Source: Streptomyces sp. NBC_00775 (GTDB lineage: Bacteria > Actinomycetota > Actinomycetes > Streptomycetales > Streptomycetaceae). Taken from it: 64,000 nt of DNA. Shown piece after piece: positions 44,945-54,202 of the stretch. Each line of letters starts with the position of its first letter. Positions within the stretch are counted from its first letter, which is position 1. Location of the stretch: positions 10,850,001-10,914,000 of the forward strand of contig NZ_CP108938.1 in the NCBI RefSeq assembly GCF_036347135.1, given 5' to 3'. Position numbers and translations under genes: made by a program. The notes beneath the pieces are model-generated. The model ran no database searches. It saw only the letters and a program-made list of their open reading frames with translations, and was not told the DNA's origin.

Positions 44945-45664
44945 TCAGCGTGAGGATGAAAAGGGTCCACGGTCGGCGAAGGCGCGCAGCAGTTGCCGTT
45001 CGGCGTCGGCGAGGTAGACCGACAGCAGGAGTTCTGCCTGCTGGGCGTCCCGGGCCTCCAGGGCTGCCAGGAGTTCACGGTTGCGGGTGAGGTAGGGCGC
45101 GTGGAAGCGCCGCGGGTCGCCCATGGCGTGGAAGGCCAGGCGTAGTTCGGCGTGGATGCGGAGCATGAAGTCCGCCAGTCGCGGTGATGCGGACAGCCGG
45201 ACGATGCCGTGGTGGAAACGCAGATCGGCGGTGGCGACATCGGGCCAGAGCTGCTCGGCTGCCGCCCGCTCGCCCTCCTCCACGGATGCGCGGATCTCCT
45301 CGATGACCCGGTCGGGGGCGCCGGCCACCTCGCGCACGGCCGCGCTCTCCACGAGTCGGCGAAGCCGGTACAGCTCTGCCACGTCGTCGCCGTCCAAGGT
45401 GCGTACGAATACGCCGCGGTTCAACTCGTGTACCAGCAGCCGCTCATGGGCCAGCAGTCGGAAGGCCTCGCGCAAGGTGTTGCGGGACACGCCCAGAGCC
45501 GCCCCCACGGCTTCCTCGGACAACCGTGTTCCGGGCGGGATGTCACCCTCCGTCACTCGCTGGCGTAGCACACCGGCCACCCGCTCAGCGGTGCTGCCGC
45601 GACCGAGCCGGTCCTTGTCCTTCTCCAGTCCGGCAATCCACGAGCTGGGTGCGCTTGTGCCCAT
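44945..45664 (-). CDS. GntR-family regulator, FCD subfamily
   Basis: 239 residues, ATG at 45664 after GAGGAGG. The N-terminal winged helix (TAERVAGVLRQRVTEGDIPP, GVSRNTLREAFRLLAHERLL) is followed by an all-helical FCD ligand domain: Asp in ATADLRFHHGIVRLS, His in RFHH and Arg in RIHAELR. Such domains bind organic acids through a metal. Two matches to the TnGTnnnACnA operator lie upstream, one before this gene and one before the divergent membrane-protein gene. Confidence 0.9.
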   Translation of the reverse strand: MGTSAPSSWIAGLEKDKDRLGRGSTAERVAGVLRQRVTEGDIPPGTRLSEEAVGAALGVSRNTLREAFRLLAHERLLVHELNRGVFVRTLDGDDVAELYRLRRLVESAAVREVAGAPDRVIEEIRASVEEGERAAAEQLWPDVATADLRFHHGIVRLSASPRLADFMLRIHAELRLAFHAMGDPRRFHAPYLTRNRELLAALEARDAQQAELLLSVYLADAERQLLRAFADRGPFSSSR

Positions 45665-45709
45665 CCGTCCTCCTCGGCCATCGACGGATCTGCTGACCGC
45701 CTCGATCTT

Positions 45710-45808
45710 TCGTTGAACAAAAGCTACCCCTATCTGCCCAGTAGCGGAATCCGGGCGAGAGAGATGCCCAGGCTTACAGGGATGACCTCTTGAGGGATCG
45801 TTGAACAA
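45710..45808. promoter_or_regulatory. Two FCD-GntR-type operator matches
   Basis: TCGTTGAACAA occurs at 45710-45720 and again at 45798-45808. Both fit the family consensus TnGTnnnACnA. They sit in the 220-bp divergent promoter region. Confidence 0.65.
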
Positions 45809-45884
45809 TCCATACTGTGTGGCGGGAAGCCTTGTGCGATGGCTGCCGTGGAGCATCCGGGATGCGTGGAGGACGGAGACGAGC

Positions 45885-46568
45885 ATGGGCACGGACGAAG
45901 AGGACGCCGTACGGAGCCCCTCGGGCCCGCGGCTCCCCACGGCAGGAGCGTTGAGTCGACGGCTGGGTGCTGCTGCGGCAAGCGTCGGGGGCGCGTGCGG
46001 GTTGTGGGCGATCGTGCGCCTGGTCGCACGTACTTCCTTCTTCAGGCATGCCCTGTGGATGGACGTCCTGGGCGTGCTGGTGCTCCTGGGTGCCTGCTTC
46101 CTTACGGGCGTCTGCCGCTTCCTCGGCCTGCGGTGGCTCCTGGGTGTGCTGTGTCTGCTGGCGACTTTGGTCCTCCAGAGGTCCGAGCTGAACCAGCAGG
46201 CGTTGCATCAGCACGGGCGCACCGAACACGTCACGGTCCTGGGGATCCGGGTGACCGAGGACGGCATGAGCGGCGGGAGCACCGAGGCCTACACCGTTTC
46301 CGTGCTCGACGGCCCACCGTTGGGCCCGATCCAGGGGGGCACCCTCGTCGACTGGCACTGGGCGGTAGGTGGCACCTACGTGGTGACCGTCGACACGCGG
46401 GGGCAGGCCCCGGCCGAGCGGGGAGGCGTCCCCGGCCCTGCGGTGGTCCAGCAGGTCCTCCAGGTCCCGCTCGCGCTCGGTCTGGCCTGGAGCCTGTGGC
46501 GACCGGTGCATCTTCGCCTGCGCCGCAGCCGCTCGGCCGAGCCGGGCCTTGAGGGGCTGATGCGCTGA
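45885..46568 (+). CDS. Membrane protein of unknown function
   Basis: 227 residues from the ATG at 45885 (GGAG upstream); an earlier frame start at 45801 would overlap the operator. Probably four membrane helices: ASVGGACGLWAIVRLVA, LWMDVLGVLVLLGACFLTGV, LRWLLGVLCLLATLVL, and one near the end (VLQVPLALGLAWSLWRPVHL). An extracytoplasmic domain lies between (residues ~110-190, EHVTVLGIRVTEDG). The stop overlaps the next start by one base (TGATG), tying it to the WD40 protein. No family recognised. Confidence 0.72.
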   Translation: MGTDEEDAVRSPSGPRLPTAGALSRRLGAAAASVGGACGLWAIVRLVARTSFFRHALWMDVLGVLVLLGACFLTGVCRFLGLRWLLGVLCLLATLVLQRSELNQQALHQHGRTEHVTVLGIRVTEDGMSGGSTEAYTVSVLDGPPLGPIQGGTLVDWHWAVGGTYVVTVDTRGQAPAERGGVPGPAVVQQVLQVPLALGLAWSLWRPVHLRLRRSRSAEPGLEGLMR

Positions 46569-48844
46569 TGGGGCGCGATGGCTTGCAGGGTTGGTCCGAC
46601 GGCCTGGGCGCCGAGGGTGCCGACGCCGAATCCGCCGCTGCGAACGCGGAGTTCCCCGATCCGGCGTTTATGGTGCACGCCGACCCCGAGGCGGTGCTCG
46701 AGCTGTTGGAAGCAGCCCCTGGGCCCGCCGGGCGGTTGGCGGCAGCGGTGTACCGGGCATCGGCGCACCTGCACCGGCAGGCGAGTCCGGGGGTGCGTCG
46801 GCAGATGCTGGCGCTGGACGCCGCGCGCTACGGGGCTCTGGGCCTGTCGGCGCGGATCACCGCCGTGCCGGTCGACGACGGTGCGGACAGCCGATGGGAG
46901 GTGGCCTGGGCCACCGGCAGCACGGTCGACCACCGGTTCCGTCAGGCTCTGATCGGCCACACCGAGCGCGTGCGCCAGGTGGCGACGGGGATGGTCGGGG
47001 GCCGCCCGATCGCCGTCACCTGCAGCAGCGACGACCGCACGGTGCGGGTGTGGGACCTGGCCACCGGGCACCCGGTCGGCGAACTCCTCACCGGCCAGGA
47101 CGACGAGGTCTGCGCGGTGGCGACGGCAGTGGTGCGGGGCTGCCCGGTCGTCTTCGGCGGCAGCCGGGACGGAACCGTACGGATCTGGGACCTGACCACC
47201 GGACGCCCCGTCAGTACACCCCTCACGGGCCACACCGAAGTCGTCACAGAGGTGGCCACGGTGGTGTCGAACGGGCGCCCGCTCGGCATCAGCGGCAGCC
47301 GGGACGGGACCGTAAGGGTCTGGGACCTGACCACCGGCCAGCCGGTCGGCAAGCCCCTCACCGGCGGCCACGGCCCGGTGGAGGCGCTGGCGGCGGCGGT
47401 CGTGGACGGCCGCCCCGTCGCCGTCGCCGGCACCTGGGACGGGACGGTGCGGGTGTGGGACCCGGCCACCGGCCACCCGGTCGGCGAACCGCTCACCGGT
47501 CACAGCGACGGGGTGTGGGCCCTGGCCACCGGGGTGGTGGACGGTCGTGCGGTGGCTGTCAGCGGCAGCCGGGACAGGACCGTGCGGGTGTGGGACCTGA
47601 CCACCGGGCGCCCGTTCGGCAAACCCCTCACCGGCGACCCCTACGGGGTGCAGGCGCTGGCCACCGGGTCGGTGCAGGGCCGTCCTGTCGCGGTCGGCGG
47701 TGGTCAGGACGGGATGGTGCGGGTGTGGGACCTGGCCACCGGCCGCCCCGTCGGCAGACCGATGGTCGGCCATGTCAACGGGGTGTGGGCGGCGGCCACC
47801 GCGGAGGTGAACGGTCGTCAGGTCGCTCTCACCGGCGGCAACGAGGACGGAGAAGTGCGCGTCTGGGACCTGACGCCCGGCCGCCCCGCCGGCGCCCCCC
47901 GCATTGGCCACACCGACGACGGACGAGCCGTGGCCGACGCGGTGGTGAACCGCCGCCCGGTCGCGGTCACCAGCAGCCGGGACGCGACCGTGCGGGTCTG
48001 GGACCTGGCCACCGGTCGGCCCGTCGGCAAGCCCGTCGTCCACCCCCAGGTCGTGGAGGCGCTGGCCACCGCCGTGGTGGACGGCTGCACGGTCGTCCTC
48101 ACCAGTCGCTGGGACGGAACGGTGCGGATGTGGGACCTGGGCACCGGTGCACCCTTTGGACAACCTCTCGTCGGCCACACCGAGCCGGTGTGGTCACTGG
48201 CGACGACGGTGCTGGCCGGAACCCCGGTGGCCCTCGCCGGTGGCTGGGACGGAACGGTTTGGGTGTGGGACCTGACCACCGGACGCCCCGTCAGCCAGCC
48301 CCTCGCCGGCCACTACGGCGCGGTGGGGTCGGTGGCGACCGCAGTGGTGGGAGGTCGCCCGGTCGCGGTCACCGGGAGCTGGGACACGACGGTTCGGGTC
48401 TGGGACCTGACCACCGGACGCCCGGTCGGCGATCCGCTCACCGGCCGCATCGGCTTGGTCAGGGCGACGCCAATGGCGGTGGCGACCGCCGTGGTGGACG
48501 GTGACCCGGTCGCCGTCACCGGGAGCCGGGACGGGACAGTGCGCGTGTGGGACCTGACCACCGGCCGCGCCGTCTGTACCCTCCTCACCAGCCACACCGA
48601 CGAGATACGAGCGGTGGCGACGGGAGTGGCCGACGGCCGTCCGATCGTTGCCAGCGGCAGCCGGAACGGGACCGTGTGGGTATGGGACCTGACCACAGGC
48701 CGTCCCACCGGACCTCCCTTGGCTTTCCCCGCGCCCGTCCATGCGGTGAGCCTCACCCAGGACAGCCGACTGCTGGTGGGCTTCGGTTGGGAGGTCGCGG
48801 TCCTGACCCCGGTGACGCAGCCATGCGGCGGGACGACGACCTGA
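46568..48844 (+). CDS. WD40-repeat protein, probable double propeller
   Basis: 758 residues. Residues 1-~130 are an Ala/Glu-rich helical domain (AVLELLEAAPGPAGRLAAAV) with no known motif. From ~135 I count 13 WD40 blades of about 43 residues, each ending VRVWDLTTGRPVG or a close form and starting with GHTDxV or similar. Two seven-blade propellers would need 14, so the last may be incomplete or shared with the N-terminus. There is no kinase domain. The start overlaps the stop of the membrane protein, suggesting they form one complex at the membrane. Confidence 0.9.
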   Translation: MGRDGLQGWSDGLGAEGADAESAAANAEFPDPAFMVHADPEAVLELLEAAPGPAGRLAAAVYRASAHLHRQASPGVRRQMLALDAARYGALGLSARITAVPVDDGADSRWEVAWATGSTVDHRFRQALIGHTERVRQVATGMVGGRPIAVTCSSDDRTVRVWDLATGHPVGELLTGQDDEVCAVATAVVRGCPVVFGGSRDGTVRIWDLTTGRPVSTPLTGHTEVVTEVATVVSNGRPLGISGSRDGTVRVWDLTTGQPVGKPLTGGHGPVEALAAAVVDGRPVAVAGTWDGTVRVWDPATGHPVGEPLTGHSDGVWALATGVVDGRAVAVSGSRDRTVRVWDLTTGRPFGKPLTGDPYGVQALATGSVQGRPVAVGGGQDGMVRVWDLATGRPVGRPMVGHVNGVWAAATAEVNGRQVALTGGNEDGEVRVWDLTPGRPAGAPRIGHTDDGRAVADAVVNRRPVAVTSSRDATVRVWDLATGRPVGKPVVHPQVVEALATAVVDGCTVVLTSRWDGTVRMWDLGTGAPFGQPLVGHTEPVWSLATTVLAGTPVALAGGWDGTVWVWDLTTGRPVSQPLAGHYGAVGSVATAVVGGRPVAVTGSWDTTVRVWDLTTGRPVGDPLTGRIGLVRATPMAVATAVVDGDPVAVTGSRDGTVRVWDLTTGRAVCTLLTSHTDEIRAVATGVADGRPIVASGSRNGTVWVWDLTTGRPTGPPLAFPAPVHAVSLTQDSRLLVGFGWEVAVLTPVTQPCGGTTT
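46970..48730 (+). repeat. Direct ~129-bp repeats within the WD40 gene
   Basis: The blades are conserved at the DNA level (for example GTGCGGGTGTGGGACCTG recurs), giving tandem ~129-bp units. They could recombine to change blade number, and could mislead short-read assembly. Confidence 0.8.
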
Positions 48845-49243
48845 ACGCGATGCACCGTCGCATCGCAGGTGCCGGAGCGTGAGCAGGGCCTGGTGGCCTG
48901 GGGACAGGCGTCGCCATCGACTGCCGATCTCACGACGGCGCCGACGCAGGTGACGCGCCAGGAGCTGCAGGGTCGAACTGGATCACCATGCATGCCATCG
49001 CTGCACGGATAAGTGATTCGCGGCCGCCTCGGCAGCACCGACTCGATCACAGGCGGTGGCCGACATCACGAATTCAAGTTCAGTAGTGCGGTCCGGCATG
49101 AGAAGTGAGAGGCCTGCCCAGCGAAACATTCGATTACTAAAGTAATCCGCAATCAAATTCGACCCCGAATCGACCCCAACGCCCCAGCTGGATCTACATC
49201 ATGGCCCTGACCTGCATAAATGTAATTGAACTAGAGTCAAGGC
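48845..49243. other. Non-coding region with an AT-richer patch and a palindrome
   Basis: No gene seen. From about 49115 to 49240 the sequence is clearly less GC-rich than its surroundings and contains GATTACT-AA-AGTAATC (49132-49147), a perfect palindrome, and a direct repeat TCGACCCC spaced by GAA. It may be a promoter region, an origin-like site or a decayed element end. Confidence 0.4.
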
Positions 49244-49468
49244 CTACAACCGCCAGTAGTGGTAGACCGTCTGCCATGGCGGCAGGTCATGCGGCAGCAG
49301 TCTCCAGGCACAGCCGGCCCGCAGCCAGTACGACCACGCGTTGAGAATCTCCCGCCGCGTGTGTTTCGCCGGCCGTCCACCGGGCCTGACCGCTGGAACC
49401 AGCGGACGGAGGATCTCCCACTCCGGATCGGACAGATCCGTCGAGTAACGGGTACGCAGCCCGCACAC
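49244..49468 (-). pseudogene. IS5-family transposase, N-terminal fragment
   Basis: TDLSDPEWEILRPLVPAVRP, ILNAWSYWLRAGCAWRLLP and LPPWQTVYHYW are the start of an IS5 (DUF4096) transposase. A stop follows at once; the DDE domain is missing. Confidence 0.82.
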
Positions 49469-49710
49469 CCTAGCCCCCGAAAGTGCGCAACGACTCCGCT
49501 ACCAGGCGACTTGCCCGCTGACAGGCTTTTCAGACGCCCTCTGGACGCCCGCAAGGCCCTGTGCGGGATCCTGTTCGTGCTGTCGATGAGTGCCCGAACA
49601 GGCTGAACACATCATCTGATCACCGAAGCGCACAGCAACGGAGTTCTCAGGATGTGCCGGATCCCGCCGCGGCCGATCCGCCTCGGTTGCTCATGGTGGT
49701 ACTTGCCGGA

Positions 49711-50568
49711 TCAGGGGCGTACATCGACGTAGTCGCCGGCGGCCTTGGCTGGGCCGGTGGTGGTGGTGCCGGTGAAGTTCCAACGCCAGTAGCCGTCCCT
49801 GACTGCCTTGACCGTGGTGCGCAGGGTGCCGGTGTTGCTGGTGTTCACCGTGGCCACCGTGGTGTAGGTGCTGCTGGCCTTCGGGCGGAACTGCAGTTTG
49901 ACGGCTTGGCCCGCGTATCCCGCATACCGGTAGGTGTCCCAGTTGGCCCGCACGAGCTTGCCGGTGACGGTGATACGAGAGCCCTTGGCCACCGGTTCCG
50001 GTGAGGCGTTGACCGTGAGCCGCGCGGCACGCTTGAGGCTGAACGACCCGGCGCCGGGGGCAAAGACCGAATCGCCGTCGTTGGCGTCGACCAAGGCGTC
50101 AACCGACCATGTTCCCGCGTTGGCGTTGGCCAGGTCCACCGGATCGTCGCTACCCGGTGCCGGGTGGGCGTTGGCGGTGAATACCGTCGTGCATGCCGTC
50201 GCGCTCTCGCAGAACGCGTCGGTGGTGTAGAAACCGCCGTGCGGCCCCTTCAGATCCACATCGGCGAAAGACAGGCCGGAGTCGTCCGATCCGGTGACCG
50301 TGACCGGGAACACCACGTTGTGCGTGATACCCACGATGACGTCATGTCCGGAGTTGACGGTGGCACCGCTGACCACCGGGTCGCCGGGGGCGGCATCGGC
50401 CGAGGCGCCGGCCCCCGCCAGCAGAACGGCGACGGCCCCCACCACGACACTGCGGCTTGTCGCGCGACCGACGGGCTTGCGCCGTGGGGCATGTGCGGCG
50501 GCGATGGGTGGGGCGATGTCGCGCCCGCCGCTTTGTCTGTCGCCAGGTGGTGCGACGAAGCTGGTCAT
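49711..50568 (-). CDS. Secreted protein with Ig-like/beta-sandwich domains
   Basis: 285 residues, ATG at 50568 after GGGAGG. A long N-region and a hydrophobic stretch (RSVVVGAVAVLLAGAGASAD, cut after ADA) give a secretion signal. The mature part is beta-rich: NSGHDVIVGITHNVVFPVTV, then LKRAARLTVNASPEPVAKGS and a last module KLQFRPKASSTYTTVATVNT. The ARLTVNASPEPVAKGSRITV pattern recurs in Streptomyces exported proteins with calcium- or Ig-like folds. Probably a wall or extracellular protein; no enzyme motif. Confidence 0.8.
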   Translation of the reverse strand: MTSFVAPPGDRQSGGRDIAPPIAAAHAPRRKPVGRATSRSVVVGAVAVLLAGAGASADAAPGDPVVSGATVNSGHDVIVGITHNVVFPVTVTGSDDSGLSFADVDLKGPHGGFYTTDAFCESATACTTVFTANAHPAPGSDDPVDLANANAGTWSVDALVDANDGDSVFAPGAGSFSLKRAARLTVNASPEPVAKGSRITVTGKLVRANWDTYRYAGYAGQAVKLQFRPKASSTYTTVATVNTSNTGTLRTTVKAVRDGYWRWNFTGTTTTGPAKAAGDYVDVRP

Positions 50569-50689
50569 GAATCCTCCCAGGGATGACAGGCCCTTATGCC
50601 AACCAGCTCGCGAGCGAGGGCAGTTGGCGGCGAGCGGGGGAAACGGATGTGTGTCACTCCCTACGACTGCCGAACCGGCCCGATCGTTG

Positions 50690-50935
50690 CCCCCGGCCGC
50701 GTGGCAGGCGGTGTTCCGGCGGGCGAACGCGCGGTGCGCTTCGTTCGGGATCGGCATCGAGGTGCACCCGCATACTCTGCGGCACACCTATGCCGTGTAC
50801 TTGCCGGGGTTGTTGCTGCGGCAGACGGTCCGGGCGCTGGGCCGCCGGCTGGACGGGCTGCTCTCGCACGCCGAACTGCGGCGGCTGCTGATCGGGGATC
50901 CGATGCGAACCCTCCAGTTGCAATTCGACTCCACA
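50690..50935 (+). pseudogene. Tyrosine recombinase, C-terminal part fragment
   Basis: WQAVFRRANARCASFGIGIE, HPHTLRHTYAVYLPGLLLRQ (the HxxR box) and LIGDPMRTLQLQF are the later catalytic part of an integrase. The catalytic tyrosine and the N-terminus are absent. Confidence 0.72.
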
Positions 50936-51100
50936 CAACTCGGGGCAGGCCGCGGACTCTACGAAACTCGGGGCAGCTCAGGCTGCTCCGGATCCAGTGT
51001 CGTACGGTCTGATGTCGCGGCCGCCCGCCGTCCGCAACGGATCTCACCGAACCCGGTGGTGCCGCCGGTACGGCCGAGAGGTCTGAACCGATACCGGGAA

Positions 51101-51870
51101 TCAGGCGGCGACGAGCTCCTGCTCGCGGTCCGGCGTTTTGACCTTGGGCTTCTTGTTCGGCAGTGAGAGCCGGAAGACCTTGTGCCACGCGGAGAAAACC
51201 TGCTTGGGCAGCGGGCCGGTGACGTACTCCAGCTCGTACTTCTCGAACAGCGCGCGCACCTTCACCGCGACCTCGGCGTACCGGTTGCTCGGCAGGTCCG
51301 GGAACAGGTGGTGCTCGATCTGGTGGGAGAGGTTGCCGGTCATGAAGTGCATGGCCTTGCTGCCGCTGATGTTCGCCGAGCCCATCATCTGGCGCAGGTA
51401 CCACTGGCCGCGCGTCTCGCCCTTGATCGAGTGGCGCTCGAAGACCTGTACGCCCTCGGGGAAGTGCCCGCACATGATCACCGAGTGGGTCCAGACGTTG
51501 CGGACCAGGTTCGCGGTGAACGTGGCGGCGAGCGTGGTGAAAAACGACGGGCCCGACAGCAGCGGGTGGATCACGTAGTCCTTGAGCACCTGCTTGCGGA
51601 TCTTGCGGCCCACGGCCTTGGCCCGCGCGCGGAACTCCGGGTTCCTGCGGCGGCGCTTGTGCAGGTTCTTGCCGAGCTCCAGGTCGTACGCTGCGATGCC
51701 GTACTCGAAGAAACAGGCGTTGATGAAGTTCCACAGCGGCTGGCCGAGGTGGAACGGGTGCCACCTCTGGTCCTCGTCGACGCGCATGATGCCGTAGCCG
51801 AGGTCGTTGTCCTTGAGCCGAAGCACGATGGTTGTCACATAGGCACGCTGGTTGTCACCGACGGCGTTGT
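51101..51870 (-). pseudogene. Acyl-lipid/acyl-CoA desaturase, N-terminally truncated
   Basis: The third histidine box (LSHQIEHHLFPDLPSNRYAE) and the preceding helices (LAATFTANLVRNVWTHSVIM) are intact, and the C-terminus is complete at 51101. Homology begins near LKDNDLGYGIMRVDEDQRWH, so the first two histidine boxes are lost. In their place is a short unrelated stretch (VVDLSRSGSTAHNAVGDNQR). Without the other boxes the di-iron site cannot form. Confidence 0.82.
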
Positions 51871-52065
51871 GGGCGGTTGAGCCTGAGCGCGACAGGTCGA
51901 CGACTGTGATCATCCGTGTCCGGCCTCCTAGACCACGTCACATCGTGCCCGGCAGCGCGGACACCTGAGCCCGGCTGGCCGCAACCATTTCCGCACCTCG
52001 CGGGTCACACCTGTGAAGCACGGCGGGCCGGGACCCTCCCGGCGCGCGGGGAAGGGTTCGGTCGG

Positions 52066-53646
52066 ATGGCACGACGATCACGGGTACGCGCGGTCGCGAC
52101 GGCGGCGGCGGGCGCGGTGGCGCTGGTGGCGGGGGTGTTCGGCACGGGTCCGGCCCGCGCCGACACGGCGGACGCCGCACGAGGGATGACGGTCCAGTTC
52201 GCCGAGCACGAGCTCTTCATCGGGACGGAGCCGGCGAGCGTGGACCTGTCCTACCGGTGGAAGGTGGCCGGCGGGGGCACGGCACACCACGTCCACCTGA
52301 CCGTCGACCTGTCCGGAGTGGCCGACTTCGCCGAGCCGGCACCGTCGGAGCAGTGCAAGGGCAACCTCTGCACGCTGGACCTGGCGTCCGCCACCTCGGA
52401 CTTCCACGCCATCACGCTGGTGCCGAAGCCCGGTGCGGCCGTCGGCAGCAGCGGCACCGTGACCGTCTCCGGCACGGCGTCGGACGCCACCGTCACCGGC
52501 GACCACCTCACCCTGACCAACGGCGCGACGCAGCTGAAGGTGAGCGCGTCCGCCGAGCAGCTGCACCAGGTGCCGGGCGACACGCTGACCTTCCCGCTCG
52601 ACGTGTGGAACAACGGCCAACTCCCGGCGGCCAAGGGGGTGGAGCTGCGGATCGACACCACCGCCGGGCTGCACCTCCAGGGCTCCTGGGCCAACTGCCG
52701 CGACGTGCCCGCGAGCGACCGCGGGGGGCACATCGTGCGCGAGACCCTGTGCGACTTCCCCACCCCGGTGGAGCCCGGCCGGCAGTACGCGTTGTCGTCG
52801 CCGCTGCGCGTCAAGGTCGGCGACGAGGCCCTGCGCGACAAGATCTTCTACGAATTCACCCCGCTGACCAGCGCCGCCCCGGCGAACGGCCCCGGGACCC
52901 CGCTGACCCTGGTCCCGAGGGGCGCGATGCCGTCCGACGGGAACATCGACCCGTACTTCACCACCTACGTCAACAGCGTCAACCACGCCGACTTCGCCGT
53001 CACCGGGGACACCGTCACCGGGCGGCGCGGCGGTCACGCCACGCTGCACGCCACGGTGATCGACCGGGGGCCGGCGGTGGTGGAGGACCTCCTCGACGAC
53101 GACGCCTTCCTCCCGGTCCTCGTCAAGCTGCCGCCGGGCACGAAGGCCACGAAGATTCCGGACAACTGCCAGCCGCCGCCCACGGACGACGGGTCGGACC
53201 CCGGCCCCCGGATGGGCCGGTCCTCCTACCAGTGTTACTTCGGCGACCCCGCCCCGGGGGACAGACACGTCCTGTCGTTCACCGTCGCTATCGGCCCCCG
53301 TACCCCGGCCGTCTCCACGGGCCAGGTCCGCACGCTGGAGGTCATGAAGGGGCTCGACCCCGACGCCTCCAACGACAGCGCGGCGCTGACCCTGCGGCTG
53401 GCGCAGGGCGGCTCCGCGGGCGGCGGCACGGCCGGCGGGTCCGCGGGCGGCGGCACGCCCGGCGGGTCCGGCTCCGGCGGCGCGGCCGGAGCGTCCGGCT
53501 CCGTTTCGGGCGGCCCTTCCGCAGGGTCCGGACCGCTGGCCGACACCGGATTCGGCGGCGGCTGGATCGTCTGGGCGGCCGGCGCGCTGTTGCTGGCCGG
53601 TGGTGTGGCCGTAGCGCTCTCCCGACGGTCCCGCGGCGGGAACTGA
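52066..53646 (+). CDS. Sortase-anchored surface protein (LAxTG)
   Basis: 526 residues from the ATG at 52066 (an upstream frame start at 51916 overlaps the desaturase remnant's region). A signal peptide (RAVATAAAGAVALVAGVFGT, cut near ARADT) is followed by three beta-rich domains of the type found in DUF11-like surface proteins. A Gly/Ser stalk (SAGGGTAGGSAGGGTPGGSG) leads to the sorting signal LADTG, a hydrophobic helix (GGGWIVWAAGALLLAGGVAV) and a basic tail (SRRSRGGN). LAxTG is the motif used by class E sortases in Streptomyces. The protein should be covalently attached to the wall. Function unknown. Confidence 0.9.
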   Translation: MARRSRVRAVATAAAGAVALVAGVFGTGPARADTADAARGMTVQFAEHELFIGTEPASVDLSYRWKVAGGGTAHHVHLTVDLSGVADFAEPAPSEQCKGNLCTLDLASATSDFHAITLVPKPGAAVGSSGTVTVSGTASDATVTGDHLTLTNGATQLKVSASAEQLHQVPGDTLTFPLDVWNNGQLPAAKGVELRIDTTAGLHLQGSWANCRDVPASDRGGHIVRETLCDFPTPVEPGRQYALSSPLRVKVGDEALRDKIFYEFTPLTSAAPANGPGTPLTLVPRGAMPSDGNIDPYFTTYVNSVNHADFAVTGDTVTGRRGGHATLHATVIDRGPAVVEDLLDDDAFLPVLVKLPPGTKATKIPDNCQPPPTDDGSDPGPRMGRSSYQCYFGDPAPGDRHVLSFTVAIGPRTPAVSTGQVRTLEVMKGLDPDASNDSAALTLRLAQGGSAGGGTAGGSAGGGTPGGSGSGGAAGASGSVSGGPSAGSGPLADTGFGGGWIVWAAGALLLAGGVAVALSRRSRGGN

Positions 53647-53683
53647 CACGTCGTCCGGGGGTCCGGAGGGGCCCCCGGACGGG

Positions 53684-54031
53684 TCAGGGACGGAAGCCGT
53701 CGGTGACGGTCGCAGCAGCAGCCGCGCCCGCGACTGCGCACGCGACGGCATGCTCTACGCCGACCCAATGCAGTCCGGCACCGGGATCGGGGCTGTGGTC
53801 CCCGAGGGCTGGAGCGCGCTCGGCTTCACATCGCCCGGAGCCGGCCTCACTCAGTTCCCGGCACTGTGGATGGTTGGCCAGGAACCGGAAGGTCACCCGC
53901 TCCCGGATGCCGTCGGCCTTCACCAACTGCACCCGGCCCAGGTGCGGTTCGCGCCGCTCGACCGTCCACTCCGTCCCGTCCAGCACCAGCCCGGCGCCCG
54001 GGGAAAGGTCCAGCACCGCCGCCGCGGTCAC
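53684..54031 (-). pseudogene. TniA/Mu-type transposase, N-terminal fragment
   Basis: From a GTG at 54031 the frame reads AAAVLDLSPGAGLVLDGTEW, VERREPHLGRVQLVKADGIR and TFRFLANHPQC, as in the N-terminus of actinobacterial TniA-like transposases. It then loses similarity before 53684. Its start overlaps the stop of the TnsA-like fragment (GTGA). Confidence 0.65.
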
Positions 54032-54165
54032 CGGCCCGTCCCCCTGGCGGGCATCACGACCGAGCGGTCCTGAAGCGGGCCGGCCAGGTCGACTCCCAGC
54101 TGCCGGGACCACAGCAGGTGCAGCAGCTGGGCCCGGGCGACCGGCTCGCAGCCCGTTTGCGGGCA
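54028..54165 (-). pseudogene. TnsA-like endonuclease, C-terminal fragment
   Basis: TCPQTGCEPVARAQLLHLLW and RQLGVDLAGPLQDRSVV match the end of TnsA-like transposition endonuclease subunits. It overlaps the TniA-like start by four bases, as in intact TnsA-TniA operons. The rest of TnsA does not continue to the right on this strand. Confidence 0.55.
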
Positions 54166-54202
54166 GGTCCGGTCTGGATTTGGGTGGCGGCTGGACGAGG
54201 CG

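Noticed and set aside
46376..48178. 600-codon repetitive minus-strand frame
   Set aside because: It is the antisense of the WD40 repeats; periodicity comes from the real gene.
46970..48730. Possible CRISPR-like or minisatellite array
   Set aside because: The ~129-bp units keep one reading frame and encode WD40 blades; there are no short unique spacers between short repeats.
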